This document shows positions 1-8,264 of a stretch of 64,000 nucleotides of DNA, one piece after another. The notes beneath the pieces are model-generated. The model was not told where the DNA came from. It saw only the letters and a list, made by a program, of their open reading frames with translations, and searched no databases. This DNA comes from Mycobacterium sp. ELW1 (GTDB lineage Bacteria > Actinomycetota > Actinomycetes > Mycobacteriales > Mycobacteriaceae), in the NCBI RefSeq assembly GCF_008329905.1, contig NZ_CP032156.1, forward strand, positions 62,001-126,000, written 5' to 3'. Both the position numbers and the translations under genes were made by a program. Positions within the stretch are counted from its first letter, which is position 1. Every line of letters starts with the position of its first letter.

Positions 1-1
1 T

Positions 2-598
2 CTGCAGCAGTTGGCGGTCAGCAGTTACGTCGCCACCTGCGCGGCATTCCAAACCGCCGACCAGCTACGCCGCGTCCAGCTGACCGCCTACCGTACTACC
101 CAGCTCAAGTTGACGCATCCTGACCGTGGATTCGCCACCGGCGAGAAGTCCACGTGGACTGAGGACCCGGAGTGGCAGCCGATTCGCTCAGCATTTGAGT
201 GGGCTCTGGTCGAATTCGATTGGGATCGTGCGTTCGTCGCGACCAATCTTGTGGTCAAGCCAATAGCCGACCAGGTGTTCCTGGTGCATTTGGCCTCCCA
301 GCTAGCGGCGGTAGACGCTCGTCTGGATGAGTTGATCATCGAAAACCTGTGGCAAGATGCTCAACGCAGCTTGCGCTGGACCTCTGCGCTGGTCAACTAC
401 GTCTCTACTACGACCAATCTTGCTGTGCTGCAGCGCTGTCTCGACTCCTGGTCTGAGCGGGCGCTCGAGATGATCGACGCCGGAGCCCGGGTGATCGAGA
501 CCCCGTCCGGCGCCAGCGCTGCGGCTTCAGCCGCCCGGATCCGCACGACATGGACTGGCTGGCTCGGCGAGTTCGGCCTCAGCGTAGCGACTAGTTGA
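2..598 (+). CDS. SDIMO hydroxylase beta subunit, 5' truncated by window edge
   Basis: The frame is open from the first complete codon (base 2), so the true start lies upstream of the window. About 198 residues of the C-terminal part remain. The text resembles the non-metal beta subunit of toluene/methane/alkene-type diiron monooxygenases: an all-helical region around 'RRVQLTAYRT' and a later 'WDRAFVATNLVVKPIADQVF' block. The latter matches in position 'WCEVLLMTNLIIEPLYTALV' in the complete beta subunit at 11055-12155. In this family the beta subunit supports the diiron alpha subunit in the (alpha-beta-gamma)2 hydroxylase and binds no iron. The stop codon overlaps the TTG start of the reductase, so the two are translationally coupled. 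The matching alpha and coupling genes should lie left of the window. Confidence 0.8.
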   Translation: MQQLAVSSYVATCAAFQTADQLRRVQLTAYRTTQLKLTHPDRGFATGEKSTWTEDPEWQPIRSAFEWALVEFDWDRAFVATNLVVKPIADQVFLVHLASQLAAVDARLDELIIENLWQDAQRSLRWTSALVNYVSTTTNLAVLQRCLDSWSERALEMIDAGARVIETPSGASAAASAARIRTTWTGWLGEFGLSVATS

Positions 599-1635
599 CG
601 AGTGGTTCGGCAGTGAGCGCGAAGGTCACGTTCGAGGGTCACGACGCTGTCGTCGACTGCGAACCGAACGCGACGATGCTGCAGGCCGGCCTGCGGGCCG
701 GCCTGCAGCTACCTTATGAATGCGCTAGCGGGGGGTGCGGCAGCTGTCGGGCTCAACTACTCGAAGGCGACACGGAGACCTTGTGGTCAGACGCGAATGG
801 TCTGACTGAACGTGACCGGCGCCGTGGCAATCGCTTGTTGATGTGTCAGACCATCCCGAACGGGAACTGCAAAATCAAAGTCCCGGCACTCTCATCCCCG
901 CCGGCCGTTGCCGAGCCTCGCCCGGAGCACTTCGGCGGCGAACTGGTCGGTCGTGTGCTGCTGACTTCGGATACTGCCCTCTTCACCGTCGGACTAGACC
1001 GGCCCATGACCTTCCTGCCCGGACAGTTCGTGCTGTTCCAGTCCTGGGCGGGCGTCCGGCGAGCCTACTCGATGGCCCATCCGCAACGTGCGGACGCGAC
1101 GATGGTCGAGTTCGTGATCAAGGCCAAACCGGGTGGTTCGGGGTCCATCTGGTTGTTCGATGAGATCTCGCTCGGTGATTCGCTCATGGTCGAAGGACCG
1201 TATGGGCGGGCATACGCGCGGCCGAACTCCGAACAGCCGGTGCTGTGTGTGGCTGGCGGCACTGGGTTGGCACCCATTCTCGCCATCACCGAACAGGTGC
1301 TGACCACCGGGCAGGCCCCTTCGCTGCACTTGTATGTCGGTGCGCGATCGGATGGGGACCTCGTTCTGCTGGATCGGCTGGTGAGGCTGCGCGATATGGG
1401 CGCCTCTATCACGTTGGCCGCCGAGCAAATCGGAGATGAGCCGATCGGTAACCCGTTGCTACCGGCCGTGAAACTCGGAAGTGTGGTCGACCAAGTCCTT
1501 GCCGACTGGAACCACTTTGCCGGATATGACATCTACCTCGGCGGGCCGGCGGGCATGGTTGACGCGGCCTTGCGCGCGCTCGTACGGCACGGCGACGCCG
1601 CGGCCGACCGGGTGTTCTTCGACCGCTTCCTCTAA
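595..1635 (+). CDS. SDIMO reductase (2Fe-2S / FAD / NAD(P)H)
   Basis: This 346-aa electron-transfer component would pass electrons from NAD(P)H through FAD and a 2Fe-2S cluster to the diiron hydroxylase. The N-terminal ~95 residues are a plant-type ferredoxin domain with cluster cysteines in 'CASGGCGSC' and a fourth in 'LLMCQ'. An FAD-binding barrel follows with 'RRAYSMA' (the RxYS FAD motif). The C-terminal NAD domain carries 'VAGGTGLAPI' and the end pattern 'YLGGPAGMVDAAL'. The TTG start overlaps the stop of the beta subunit; an in-frame GTG at 613 is an alternative start. The length is usual for the family. No coupling-protein gene follows it, unlike the second SDIMO cluster at 9.7-13.7 kb. 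Confidence 0.88.
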   Translation: MTSGSAVSAKVTFEGHDAVVDCEPNATMLQAGLRAGLQLPYECASGGCGSCRAQLLEGDTETLWSDANGLTERDRRRGNRLLMCQTIPNGNCKIKVPALSSPPAVAEPRPEHFGGELVGRVLLTSDTALFTVGLDRPMTFLPGQFVLFQSWAGVRRAYSMAHPQRADATMVEFVIKAKPGGSGSIWLFDEISLGDSLMVEGPYGRAYARPNSEQPVLCVAGGTGLAPILAITEQVLTTGQAPSLHLYVGARSDGDLVLLDRLVRLRDMGASITLAAEQIGDEPIGNPLLPAVKLGSVVDQVLADWNHFAGYDIYLGGPAGMVDAALRALVRHGDAAADRVFFDRFL

Positions 1636-1668
1636 TTGGCACCTATCGCACCGGGAAAGGATCTTGAC

Positions 1669-3009
1669 ATGCTGGCGGACACCGGAACCGCGCTGCCCAC
1701 CGACGATGTCTACAGTCGCAATTACATCGGGGGCGAGTGGGTGTTTCCGGCGGCACCATACGAGTTCGAGATTCGAAATCCGGCTGACAGCACCATTACT
1801 GCGGTGGTTCCGTTGTCATCTCGTAATGATGTGAACCGCGCCATCGCGGCGGCTCAGGCGATTGACAAAGGCGAATGGGCCGACCCTGAACGACGGGTAC
1901 AGCTGCTGATGGCGCTCCTGGACCGCCTCAATGCGCTGGAACCAGAACTGGTAAAGCTACAGTGCGGCGAAACCGGTTTGAGTGCTGAGGATTCCGCGGC
2001 GGCGCTGCGGGCCACGCTAGCAGTCGCGCGCGCCCTTGTGTTTGAGGTCGAAGGCAGGGCCGATTGCAGGCAACAAGGTGCATCGGGGCATGTGCTGTCG
2101 TGGGGCTTGCCACTCGCCGAGATGCTCACATCGGTCTTCGCCACCCTGGTACGCGGTATGTCCGTGGTTGTCAAACCCTCACTGAGGGGGCCGCTTTCGC
2201 CGGTTGCCGTGGCGCTGGCGGCAAGCCAAGTTGGCTTCCCGCCGGGTTCGATCAACGTGGTGCAGGGCACGGGGGTGGATGTCGGTGCTGCTTTGATCGG
2301 CAGTTCGCTTCTGGATGAGCTTCACGTTCATGGTAATCCAGGCACCCTGGCACAAGCCCGCCGAGCTGAACCGCGTACAGGTGTACCCCTGCGCACGTTG
2401 TCAGCCGGTGGCAACGTCGCGATCATATATCCGGAGATTGACGATAGACAGATCTCTGCGATGGCAGCGAAAGCCGCTGTGGGGCTCCGTATCCACAGCA
2501 CTGGTGGGCCCTTTGGGCAAACCACTGTAGCTGTGCACGACAGCGTCGCACCCAGGGCGCTGGAAGCACTGGTATCCGAAGTGGGTGTTGTTTCGCCGGC
2601 GCCGTTGCCGTCTGAACCTCTTCGCCGGGTCGCGATGTCGCGTGTGCAATGGCTAGGTGCCGATGGGGGCCGAACAATGGTCGGTCGGCCGATTCCGGAT
2701 GATATCGAACACCGGATGGGTTGGCGGATGCCCCCAGTAGTGACAGATCTAGGCAATGCCGCGACGGCCGCAGGACGGCTGAATTCGGCGGGCGAACCGC
2801 TCGGCCCCGTACTCACGGTGGTGCGGTGGACCAGTCACGACGATCTCGACCAACTCTTCGCCGGCCAGAGATATCGCGCCGGCTACGCGAGCACTTGGGG
2901 GGAGGGGTTCGCCGACGATCGCATCACTTTCGGTGCCGTCGCGCGTTCGCTAAGCCCGCTCGAAATAGCTTGTGTTGGAACGCTTCCCCCGGCCTGGGCG
3001 GGCCTATGA
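1669..3009 (+). CDS. Aldehyde-dehydrogenase homologue lacking catalytic residues
   Basis: The protein is 446 aa. ATG at 1669 was chosen because GAAAGGA ends 7 nt upstream; a longer frame begins with TTG at 1636. The fold is clearly ALDH: the N-terminus has 'YIGGEWVFP', and the cofactor region 'VVKPSLRGPLSPVAVALA' and 'FPPGSINVVQGTG' align with 'VVKPAEDTSLSALKFAELVE' and 'FPSGVFNVVTGLG' of the ALDH at 5247. Three catalytic positions are changed. 'PWNYPL' has become 'SWGLPL' (Asn lost), 'ELGGKSP' has become 'TLSAGGN' (Glu lost) and 'AGQVC' has become 'TGGPF' (Cys lost). It is unlikely to oxidise aldehydes. The frame is intact over its whole length, so it is probably maintained rather than decaying. 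A binding, scaffolding or assembly role in the operon is inference. Confidence 0.75.
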   Translation: MLADTGTALPTDDVYSRNYIGGEWVFPAAPYEFEIRNPADSTITAVVPLSSRNDVNRAIAAAQAIDKGEWADPERRVQLLMALLDRLNALEPELVKLQCGETGLSAEDSAAALRATLAVARALVFEVEGRADCRQQGASGHVLSWGLPLAEMLTSVFATLVRGMSVVVKPSLRGPLSPVAVALAASQVGFPPGSINVVQGTGVDVGAALIGSSLLDELHVHGNPGTLAQARRAEPRTGVPLRTLSAGGNVAIIYPEIDDRQISAMAAKAAVGLRIHSTGGPFGQTTVAVHDSVAPRALEALVSEVGVVSPAPLPSEPLRRVAMSRVQWLGADGGRTMVGRPIPDDIEHRMGWRMPPVVTDLGNAATAAGRLNSAGEPLGPVLTVVRWTSHDDLDQLFAGQRYRAGYASTWGEGFADDRITFGAVARSLSPLEIACVGTLPPAWAGL

Positions 3010-3086
3010 CGATAAAACATGACCCGCCTGCGGCTTTGCCAATCGGGGCAATACAAGATATTCGACCGCATAAGAGTTCCGCGTAA
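3006..3086 (+). CDS. Possible 26-aa small protein
   Basis: A short frame starts with ATG inside the ATGA overlap with the stop of the ALDH-like gene and ends at TAA, giving 26 residues that begin MTIKHDPPAALP. The ATGA coupling is the main argument for translation. It has no recognisable motif, and it could equally be the leader between the ALDH-like and GMC genes. Confidence 0.3.
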   Translation: MTIKHDPPAALPIGAIQDIRPHKSSA

Positions 3087-3124
3087 CCAGTCCAACGCGG
3101 CGTCTAACGAAGGAGTTGCCTGCC

Positions 3125-4762
3125 ATGTCTGTTCCTGAACATACTAAGACTACATACGACGTGCTCATCGTCGGTGCTGGCCCAACCGGTGCTGTTGCGG
3201 CGAAACGGTTCACCGAGGAGGGATTTACGGTGATCTGCCTCGAGCAGGGTGAGTACCCCGATTACACGACCATCAAGAGTGATTCGGATGAGTTTGAACT
3301 AGCCAAGGACCGCCACTTCAGCTGGTACCCGAATCGTAGGCAGGCGCCGTCGGACTACCCGATTAATGACGATGAATCCGATGTGGCACCGCTCATGTGG
3401 AACGGAGTGGGTGGTAGCTCCATTTTGTACGCGGCTGCCTGGCATCGCTTCAAGCCTAGCGATTTCAGGGTGCACACACTCGATGGTGTGGCTGAAGATT
3501 GGCCTTTCGACTATTGGGAGCTCGCACCATATTACGACCGCGTCGAGGTTGATTTCTCGGTCTCCGGACTCCCTGGCGATCCCTCTATGCCAGATTTTGA
3601 GCCGCCGCTTCCACCCTTCCCACTTGGTGATATGGAGAGGCGCTTCGCAGCAGCGCACGACCGCCTCGGCTGGCACTGGTGGCAGGGCACGAATGCTATC
3701 GCTTCGGTCAAGCATGGAAACTTGTTGCCCTGCGTCCGACGGGGTAGCTGCTTGTGGGCGTGTAACGATGGGGCAAAGGCGTCTGTGGACCGAACCCACT
3801 GGCCGGTGTCGATCGCACAAGGTGCCAAGCTGGTGCAGAACGCCCGCGTCCAAAGGATTGAGACCGAAAACGGCCTGGCCACTGGGGCCACGTACGTTGA
3901 CCGTGCGACTGGGAAGACCCACTTTCAGCCCGCCAGAACAGTTTTCGTCGCGGCGAATGGAATCGGCACGCCCCGACTCCTACTCAACTCGGCGTCTGCA
4001 TCCCACCCGAATGGTCTTGCCAACTCGTCGGGCATGGTCGGGAAAAGATTGATGATGCACCCTTACAGTGTTGTCGTCGGTTTGTTCGACGATTTCTTTG
4101 ACGGATGGCAAGGTCCCTATGGTCAGCGCGCATATTCGTTGGAGTTCCAGGAAACCCATCCGGATCGGGACTTCGTTCGCGGCGCGAAATGGCAGCTGAT
4201 GGGTACTGGAGGGCCGCTCGCGTCGACGGGCGCCTGGCCGTTCAATGGAATTACCTGGGGTAAAGACATTCATAAGGAGGTAAGTCGTCGTTTCGGACAC
4301 TCTGCAGGCTGGTCGATAATCGCCGAGGATCTCCCCTACGAGTACAACACGGTGACGCTGGATCCCGACCTTGTCGACGATGACGGTTTGCCGGCACCCA
4401 AATTGCGCTATCGCGCGTCCGAGAATACGAAACGGCTCCTCGACTTCAATCAGCAGCAGGCCCAAATCTCGATGAAGGAGGCAGGTGCATACGAGACCAT
4501 TGTTGCGTCGATTGTGCGCGAGACAGGGTGGCACCTACTGGGCACCTGCACAATGGGTAATGATCCGGCCACGTCTGTGGTCGACGGAACTGGGCGGGCG
4601 CACGACGTATCGAACTTATTCCTTGTCGACGGCAGTGTCGTGCCGACCTCCGGCTGTGTTAATCCAACCGGCACTGTAGCGGCTCTGTCGCTACGCACAG
4701 CAGACCTCGCGATTAAGGCTGCGAAAGATCAGCGCGTGCCTCTTGCAGCCAAATCAATGTAA
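3125..4762 (+). CDS. GMC-family FAD alcohol dehydrogenase
   Basis: This 545-aa glucose-methanol-choline oxidoreductase has an N-terminal Rossmann motif 'VLIVGAGPTGAVAAKRF' and a C-terminal substrate domain. The family's active-site His lies in 'GWHLLGTCTMG' and the conserved Asn in 'SGCVNPTGTVAALS'. It most resembles the gluconate/sorbitol-dehydrogenase branch, whose members pair with a small subunit; the next gene fits that. ATG at 3125 is preceded by AAGGAG with a 9-nt spacer, which is better than the upstream TTG at 3116. In this operon the likely job is oxidation of the alcohol made by the monooxygenase to an aldehyde, feeding the ALDH at 5247. The electron acceptor is not evident. The DNA from here to about 7.9 kb looks richer in A/T than the mce region. 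Confidence 0.85.
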   Translation: MSVPEHTKTTYDVLIVGAGPTGAVAAKRFTEEGFTVICLEQGEYPDYTTIKSDSDEFELAKDRHFSWYPNRRQAPSDYPINDDESDVAPLMWNGVGGSSILYAAAWHRFKPSDFRVHTLDGVAEDWPFDYWELAPYYDRVEVDFSVSGLPGDPSMPDFEPPLPPFPLGDMERRFAAAHDRLGWHWWQGTNAIASVKHGNLLPCVRRGSCLWACNDGAKASVDRTHWPVSIAQGAKLVQNARVQRIETENGLATGATYVDRATGKTHFQPARTVFVAANGIGTPRLLLNSASASHPNGLANSSGMVGKRLMMHPYSVVVGLFDDFFDGWQGPYGQRAYSLEFQETHPDRDFVRGAKWQLMGTGGPLASTGAWPFNGITWGKDIHKEVSRRFGHSAGWSIIAEDLPYEYNTVTLDPDLVDDDGLPAPKLRYRASENTKRLLDFNQQQAQISMKEAGAYETIVASIVRETGWHLLGTCTMGNDPATSVVDGTGRAHDVSNLFLVDGSVVPTSGCVNPTGTVAALSLRTADLAIKAAKDQRVPLAAKSM

Positions 4763-4797
4763 AGAATTATCAGCTGAATAGATTCTAGGAGACCAGA

Positions 4798-5250
4798 ATG
4801 ACGACTTATGAGGATATTCAAGCCCAGTTATCCTGGGTATGTGACGCAATTTTGCCTGGCGACGAGGACCTTGGGATGCCCTCGGCGTCTGGGGCCGGAG
4901 TTGTAACTCAACTGCTTCCAAGGGCTCTGAAGGTGCGCGATGATCACGCAGAGGACTTCATCCAGGCGGTTGCGAGTCTGCCGGCCGATGTACCTGCGGA
5001 TCGACTCGCTACCATAAGCGACTCCCTGTCGCCTGAATCCTTCGATCTCGTCACCCATCTGATTGCCGGCGCGTACTACTTGAATGCCGATGTCAACGCA
5101 AAGCTGGGATACAAAGGGCAAGAATCACTGCCCTATGACCCCGACTTTGATGAGATCAGCGAGATCGCAGACCGTGTCATTGCGCGAGGCCCCGTTTGGA
5201 TCGATACACGGACGGGCCAACGGGGACTGCCCAGCGCGTCCGGAGCGTGA
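4798..5250 (+). CDS. Gluconate-2-dehydrogenase subunit-3-like small partner of the GMC enzyme
   Basis: The protein is 150 aa, with AGGAG 6 nt upstream of the ATG. The sequence is helical and soluble, with 'VCDAILPGDEDLGMPSASGAG' near the N-terminus. This resembles the small subunit (GluDH_3-like) that accompanies GMC dehydrogenases, but it lacks an obvious Tat signal. The start lies 35 nt after the GMC stop, and its end overlaps the GTG region of the next ALDH, so it is an operon member. The assignment rests on the GMC neighbour and the 'ILPGDE...PSASGAG' pattern. Such subunits are thought to help folding or export of the flavoprotein. Confidence 0.6.
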   Translation: MTTYEDIQAQLSWVCDAILPGDEDLGMPSASGAGVVTQLLPRALKVRDDHAEDFIQAVASLPADVPADRLATISDSLSPESFDLVTHLIAGAYYLNADVNAKLGYKGQESLPYDPDFDEISEIADRVIARGPVWIDTRTGQRGLPSASGA

Positions 5251-6764
5251 ACGACGTGTCTCCATCACTGAAACTCGACAGGTCCTCACGGACTATCGGT
5301 GAAACTCAGATGTACATCGCCGGCGAGTGGTGTTTCGCGGACGGAGGAGAGACGTTTGCCACCATCGACCCGAACACGGGGCGTGAGATCGCCAGAATTC
5401 CTCGTGGGAGGGCCACCGATGTAGATCGTGCAGTTAGTGCCGCCGACGCGGTTGCTCGCGATTGGCAATTCACCGATGCGATCGCTCGTGCTGCGCTGCT
5501 TCGTCGCCTCTCAGAACTCGTATCCGCCAATGCCGAGGAGTTGGCTGCGCTGGAGGCGGTGGATTCAGGCCATTACCTGTCGAAGGCCCGTGATTTGGTG
5601 TCGGCTATTCCGCTGTGGCTTGAGTATTGGGTTGGCATGGCGGATAAGGTCAACGGCCGCACGATCACCGTGCCTGGCGAAAAGATGAGTCTCACGGTTC
5701 TCGAACCACTGGGGGTAACGGCGCATATCGTACCTTGGAATTACCCGCTGTTAGTCATGGTGAGATCGATTGCGCCAGCGCTCGCGCTGGGGAACACCTG
5801 TGTGGTCAAGCCCGCCGAAGATACCTCTCTATCGGCCTTGAAGTTCGCCGAATTGGTGGAGCAGGCGGATTTCCCATCAGGGGTGTTCAACGTGGTCACT
5901 GGCTTGGGACCTGAGGCAGGGGCCGCGCTTGCCTCTCACCCGAAGGTTCGCGGCATCACTTTCACCGGCTCTACTGAAACTGGGCGTACGGTGGCGAAGC
6001 TGGGCTCAGAGCACATTGCCCAACTAAACTTGGAGCTTGGCGGAAAGTCCCCCCTCATCGTGTTGCCCGACGCACGGCTTGACGACGCGGTAGAGGGTGC
6101 GATTCAGGGATTCTGCTCGCATGCCGGTCAGGTCTGTATTGCTGGCAGTCGGCTACTTCTTCACGAGGACATCGCTGACGAGTTTCTTAATCGCCTCGTA
6201 GCGAGGCTCAAGGACACCCGCGTCGGTGACGGTTTCGATGAAGCTACGCAGATGGGGCCCGTAGTCTCGCTGAAGCAGTACAACCGAATTATGGATTACA
6301 TCGAAATCGGGAAACAGGAAAGTGTGCTGCGGATTGGGGGAGGTCGGCCCAGAGACGTCGGCTCAGATGGATATTACATCGAGCCCACCGTTTTCGATAA
6401 GGTGAGTCCCGAAGCGCGAATAGCGACGGAGGAGATATTTGGCCCCGTGGCAGCTGTTATTCGCTGGAATAAGATTGACGACCTCATTTCCCTAGTCAAT
6501 AGCAGTGAGTACGGACTGTTCTCGGTGATCTGGACAGAAGGTATCACTAATGCGCTAAACATCGCCCGGCGAATAGACGCGGGTGGGGTGATTATCAACG
6601 ACTGGTTCGGTGAACTTCCGATGACGCCACATGGCGGAACCAAGCAGAGCGGACTCGGGAGGGAAGAGGGCTTTGAAGCTGTAACCAGCTACACCCAAGT
6701 CAAGCATATTGGGATAAATCTTGAAAGTCGCTTGACAACTAATTGGGCTGAGGCGCCGCTTTGA
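5247..6764 (+). CDS. NAD(P)+-dependent aldehyde dehydrogenase
   Basis: This is a canonical ALDH of about 505 aa. The catalytic Asn is in 'VPWNYPLLVMV', the general-base Glu in 'LNLELGGKSPLIVL', and the nucleophilic Cys in 'SHAGQVCIAGSR'. 'FTGSTETGR' is the NAD-binding loop and 'EEIFGPVAAVI' the usual late motif. The start is uncertain. GTG at 5247 overlaps the previous stop (GTGA). GTG at 5256 has GGAG 10 nt upstream. ATG at 5310 would begin MYIAGEW as in many homologues. It should oxidise the aldehyde from the GMC enzyme to the acid. It contrasts directly with the dead homologue at 1669-3009 in the same operon. Confidence 0.9.
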   Translation: MNDVSPSLKLDRSSRTIGETQMYIAGEWCFADGGETFATIDPNTGREIARIPRGRATDVDRAVSAADAVARDWQFTDAIARAALLRRLSELVSANAEELAALEAVDSGHYLSKARDLVSAIPLWLEYWVGMADKVNGRTITVPGEKMSLTVLEPLGVTAHIVPWNYPLLVMVRSIAPALALGNTCVVKPAEDTSLSALKFAELVEQADFPSGVFNVVTGLGPEAGAALASHPKVRGITFTGSTETGRTVAKLGSEHIAQLNLELGGKSPLIVLPDARLDDAVEGAIQGFCSHAGQVCIAGSRLLLHEDIADEFLNRLVARLKDTRVGDGFDEATQMGPVVSLKQYNRIMDYIEIGKQESVLRIGGGRPRDVGSDGYYIEPTVFDKVSPEARIATEEIFGPVAAVIRWNKIDDLISLVNSSEYGLFSVIWTEGITNALNIARRIDAGGVIINDWFGELPMTPHGGTKQSGLGREEGFEAVTSYTQVKHIGINLESRLTTNWAEAPL

Positions 6765-6902
6765 GTGAACCCTTCCGCAGACCGCGATTGGCGGGGCGCG
6801 CAAGACAGTCCTTATCACGTTCAACGTCGGTATCTCGAAGGGGAGCTGGTGCATCTACATTCGGTGGCGTTGCGGCGTGTATCGCGGTCCGCCGCGAATT
6901 GA
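6765..6902 (+). CDS. Possible 45-aa protein of unknown function
   Basis: A GTG directly after the ALDH stop opens a 45-codon frame ending at TGA 6902. The product is charged and begins MNPSADRDWRGAQDSPYHVQ. Immediate juxtaposition suggests re-initiation after the ALDH, but no separate ribosome site or known motif is visible. It may be the remnant of a longer gene. Confidence 0.3.
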   Translation: MNPSADRDWRGAQDSPYHVQRRYLEGELVHLHSVALRRVSRSAAN

Positions 6903-7000
6903 AGTGCAGACATTGGTTGACGACACCCACGTGACCGAAACTCTTTCACACAGGGTTAAAGCGTAAATCCGGCATCGTAATCAACGAAGGGTAAGAAAAA

Positions 7001-7912
7001 ATGACAACCGCCTCTTCCTTTGCGACCCCCGCAGTACGGCGTCCAGAGGAATTCTCGCACAATGAGATTCAGTTATCCACGGGCGTGAAAATCCACTATG
7101 TTCGGGAAGGCTCTGGTCCCCCGCTGCTGCTGCTTCACGGGTGGCCAGGATTCTGGTGGGAGTGGAGCAAAGTAGTCGCTCCTCTTGCAGAACATTTCGA
7201 CGTAATCGTTCCCGACCTCCGGGGTTTCGGAGACTCTGAAAAGCCCGACCTCGGCGATATATCGCAGTACACGCTCGATCACGCGACCGACGATCAGGCA
7301 GCATTGCTGGATGAACTTGGAATTGACGAAGCCTACGTCGTCGGTCATGATTATGCAGCGATCATCGTGCACAAGTTCATCCGCAAATTCCGGAATCGCG
7401 TGATAAAGGCAGCTATATTCGATCCGATCACACCCGACTTCGGTGAGTTCTACTTCGGTATCCCACATGTGTCAGAGTCGTGGTATTCTCAATTCCACCA
7501 GACGGACATGTCGGTAGAACTTGTGAGCTCTAGCCGTACGGCGTGCAAAATATACTTTACCCACTTCATGAATCATTGGTCCTATCGCGACGAGCTACTG
7601 ACCGATGATGAGATGGAGATTTACGTTGACAACTTCATGAAGGCGGGCAATATCCACGGTGGTTTCAATTACTACCGGGCCAATCTGTCGATGACGAGCG
7701 CGCCGTGGAACGAACTCGATGACGAGGTCACAGATTTGCCGGTGACGATCCTCTGGGGCCAAGGAGATACGGTGGTTCCTTCGCTACTCGCAGACCGGCT
7801 CCCGAAATACTATTCAAACTACACCCTTGAGATAGTCGAGGATGCAGGACACTTCATGATGGTCGAAAAGCCGGACATCGTTATCGAGCGTCTCACGGCC
7901 GCTTTCAAATGA
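7001..7912 (+). CDS. Alpha/beta hydrolase, epoxide hydrolase / haloalkane dehalogenase type
   Basis: The protein is 303 aa. The oxyanion motif 'HGWPGFWWEW' is at residues 46-55. The nucleophile is Asp117 in 'VVGHDYAA', in the Sm-x-D-x-Sm elbow typical of epoxide hydrolases and dehalogenases rather than a Ser esterase. The acid lies in 'LWGQGDTVVP' and the His in 'EDAGHFMMVEKP'. The cap contains 'FNYYRANL', similar to the Tyr-containing cap of epoxide hydrolases. In an SDIMO operon this would hydrolyse an epoxide formed from an alkene, or protect against one; that is inference. GAAGG about 10 nt upstream supports the ATG. It is probably the last gene of the operon, since a hairpin follows. Confidence 0.8.
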   Translation: MTTASSFATPAVRRPEEFSHNEIQLSTGVKIHYVREGSGPPLLLLHGWPGFWWEWSKVVAPLAEHFDVIVPDLRGFGDSEKPDLGDISQYTLDHATDDQAALLDELGIDEAYVVGHDYAAIIVHKFIRKFRNRVIKAAIFDPITPDFGEFYFGIPHVSESWYSQFHQTDMSVELVSSSRTACKIYFTHFMNHWSYRDELLTDDEMEIYVDNFMKAGNIHGGFNYYRANLSMTSAPWNELDDEVTDLPVTILWGQGDTVVPSLLADRLPKYYSNYTLEIVEDAGHFMMVEKPDIVIERLTAAFK

Positions 7913-7914
7913 CT

Positions 7915-7944
7915 CCCCTTATGGTGTGAGTATTCGCTAAGGGG
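7915..7944 (+). terminator. Weak hairpin after the epoxide-hydrolase-like gene
   Basis: CCCCTTA at 7915-7921 pairs with TAAGGGG at 7938-7944, giving seven pairs with a 16-nt loop, starting 3 nt after the stop codon. There is no U-tract. It may help end the left SDIMO transcript before the convergent cluster. Bases 7945-8264 hold no gene, only a frame without a start (ending TGA near 8154) that may be a gene remnant. Confidence 0.35.
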
Positions 7945-8264
7945 TGGCCGAATGAGGCTGGTCCGGATGGCGCTGACCGGAACCTGAACTGGTCCACGAT
8001 GAATTGCCTCGGGCATATCCGGAGAATCCATTTCTCGGGGTAACGGACTCATGTCGGCGAATTCGTCGTTGAGGAGTCCGCGGGGAACACGCCACCGGAG
8101 TCGCGGGAGCAGGCGGCGCGGATGGGTGCCGAGATCCGCGACCAGCGTGTAACCTGACTTGGCTCACGTTTCCGAGTTGATGGTGACTGCAGGGCTATGA
8201 ACTGCATTTTCTTGGTGGGCTCGGCCAGAATTTGTGCACTAAATTGCGGCCGTAGGCTGCCGAA

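Noticed and set aside
7945..8264. Intact gene between the hydrolase and the transposase
   Set aside because: One frame has protein-like text ending near 8154, but it has no usable start and no recognisable family.
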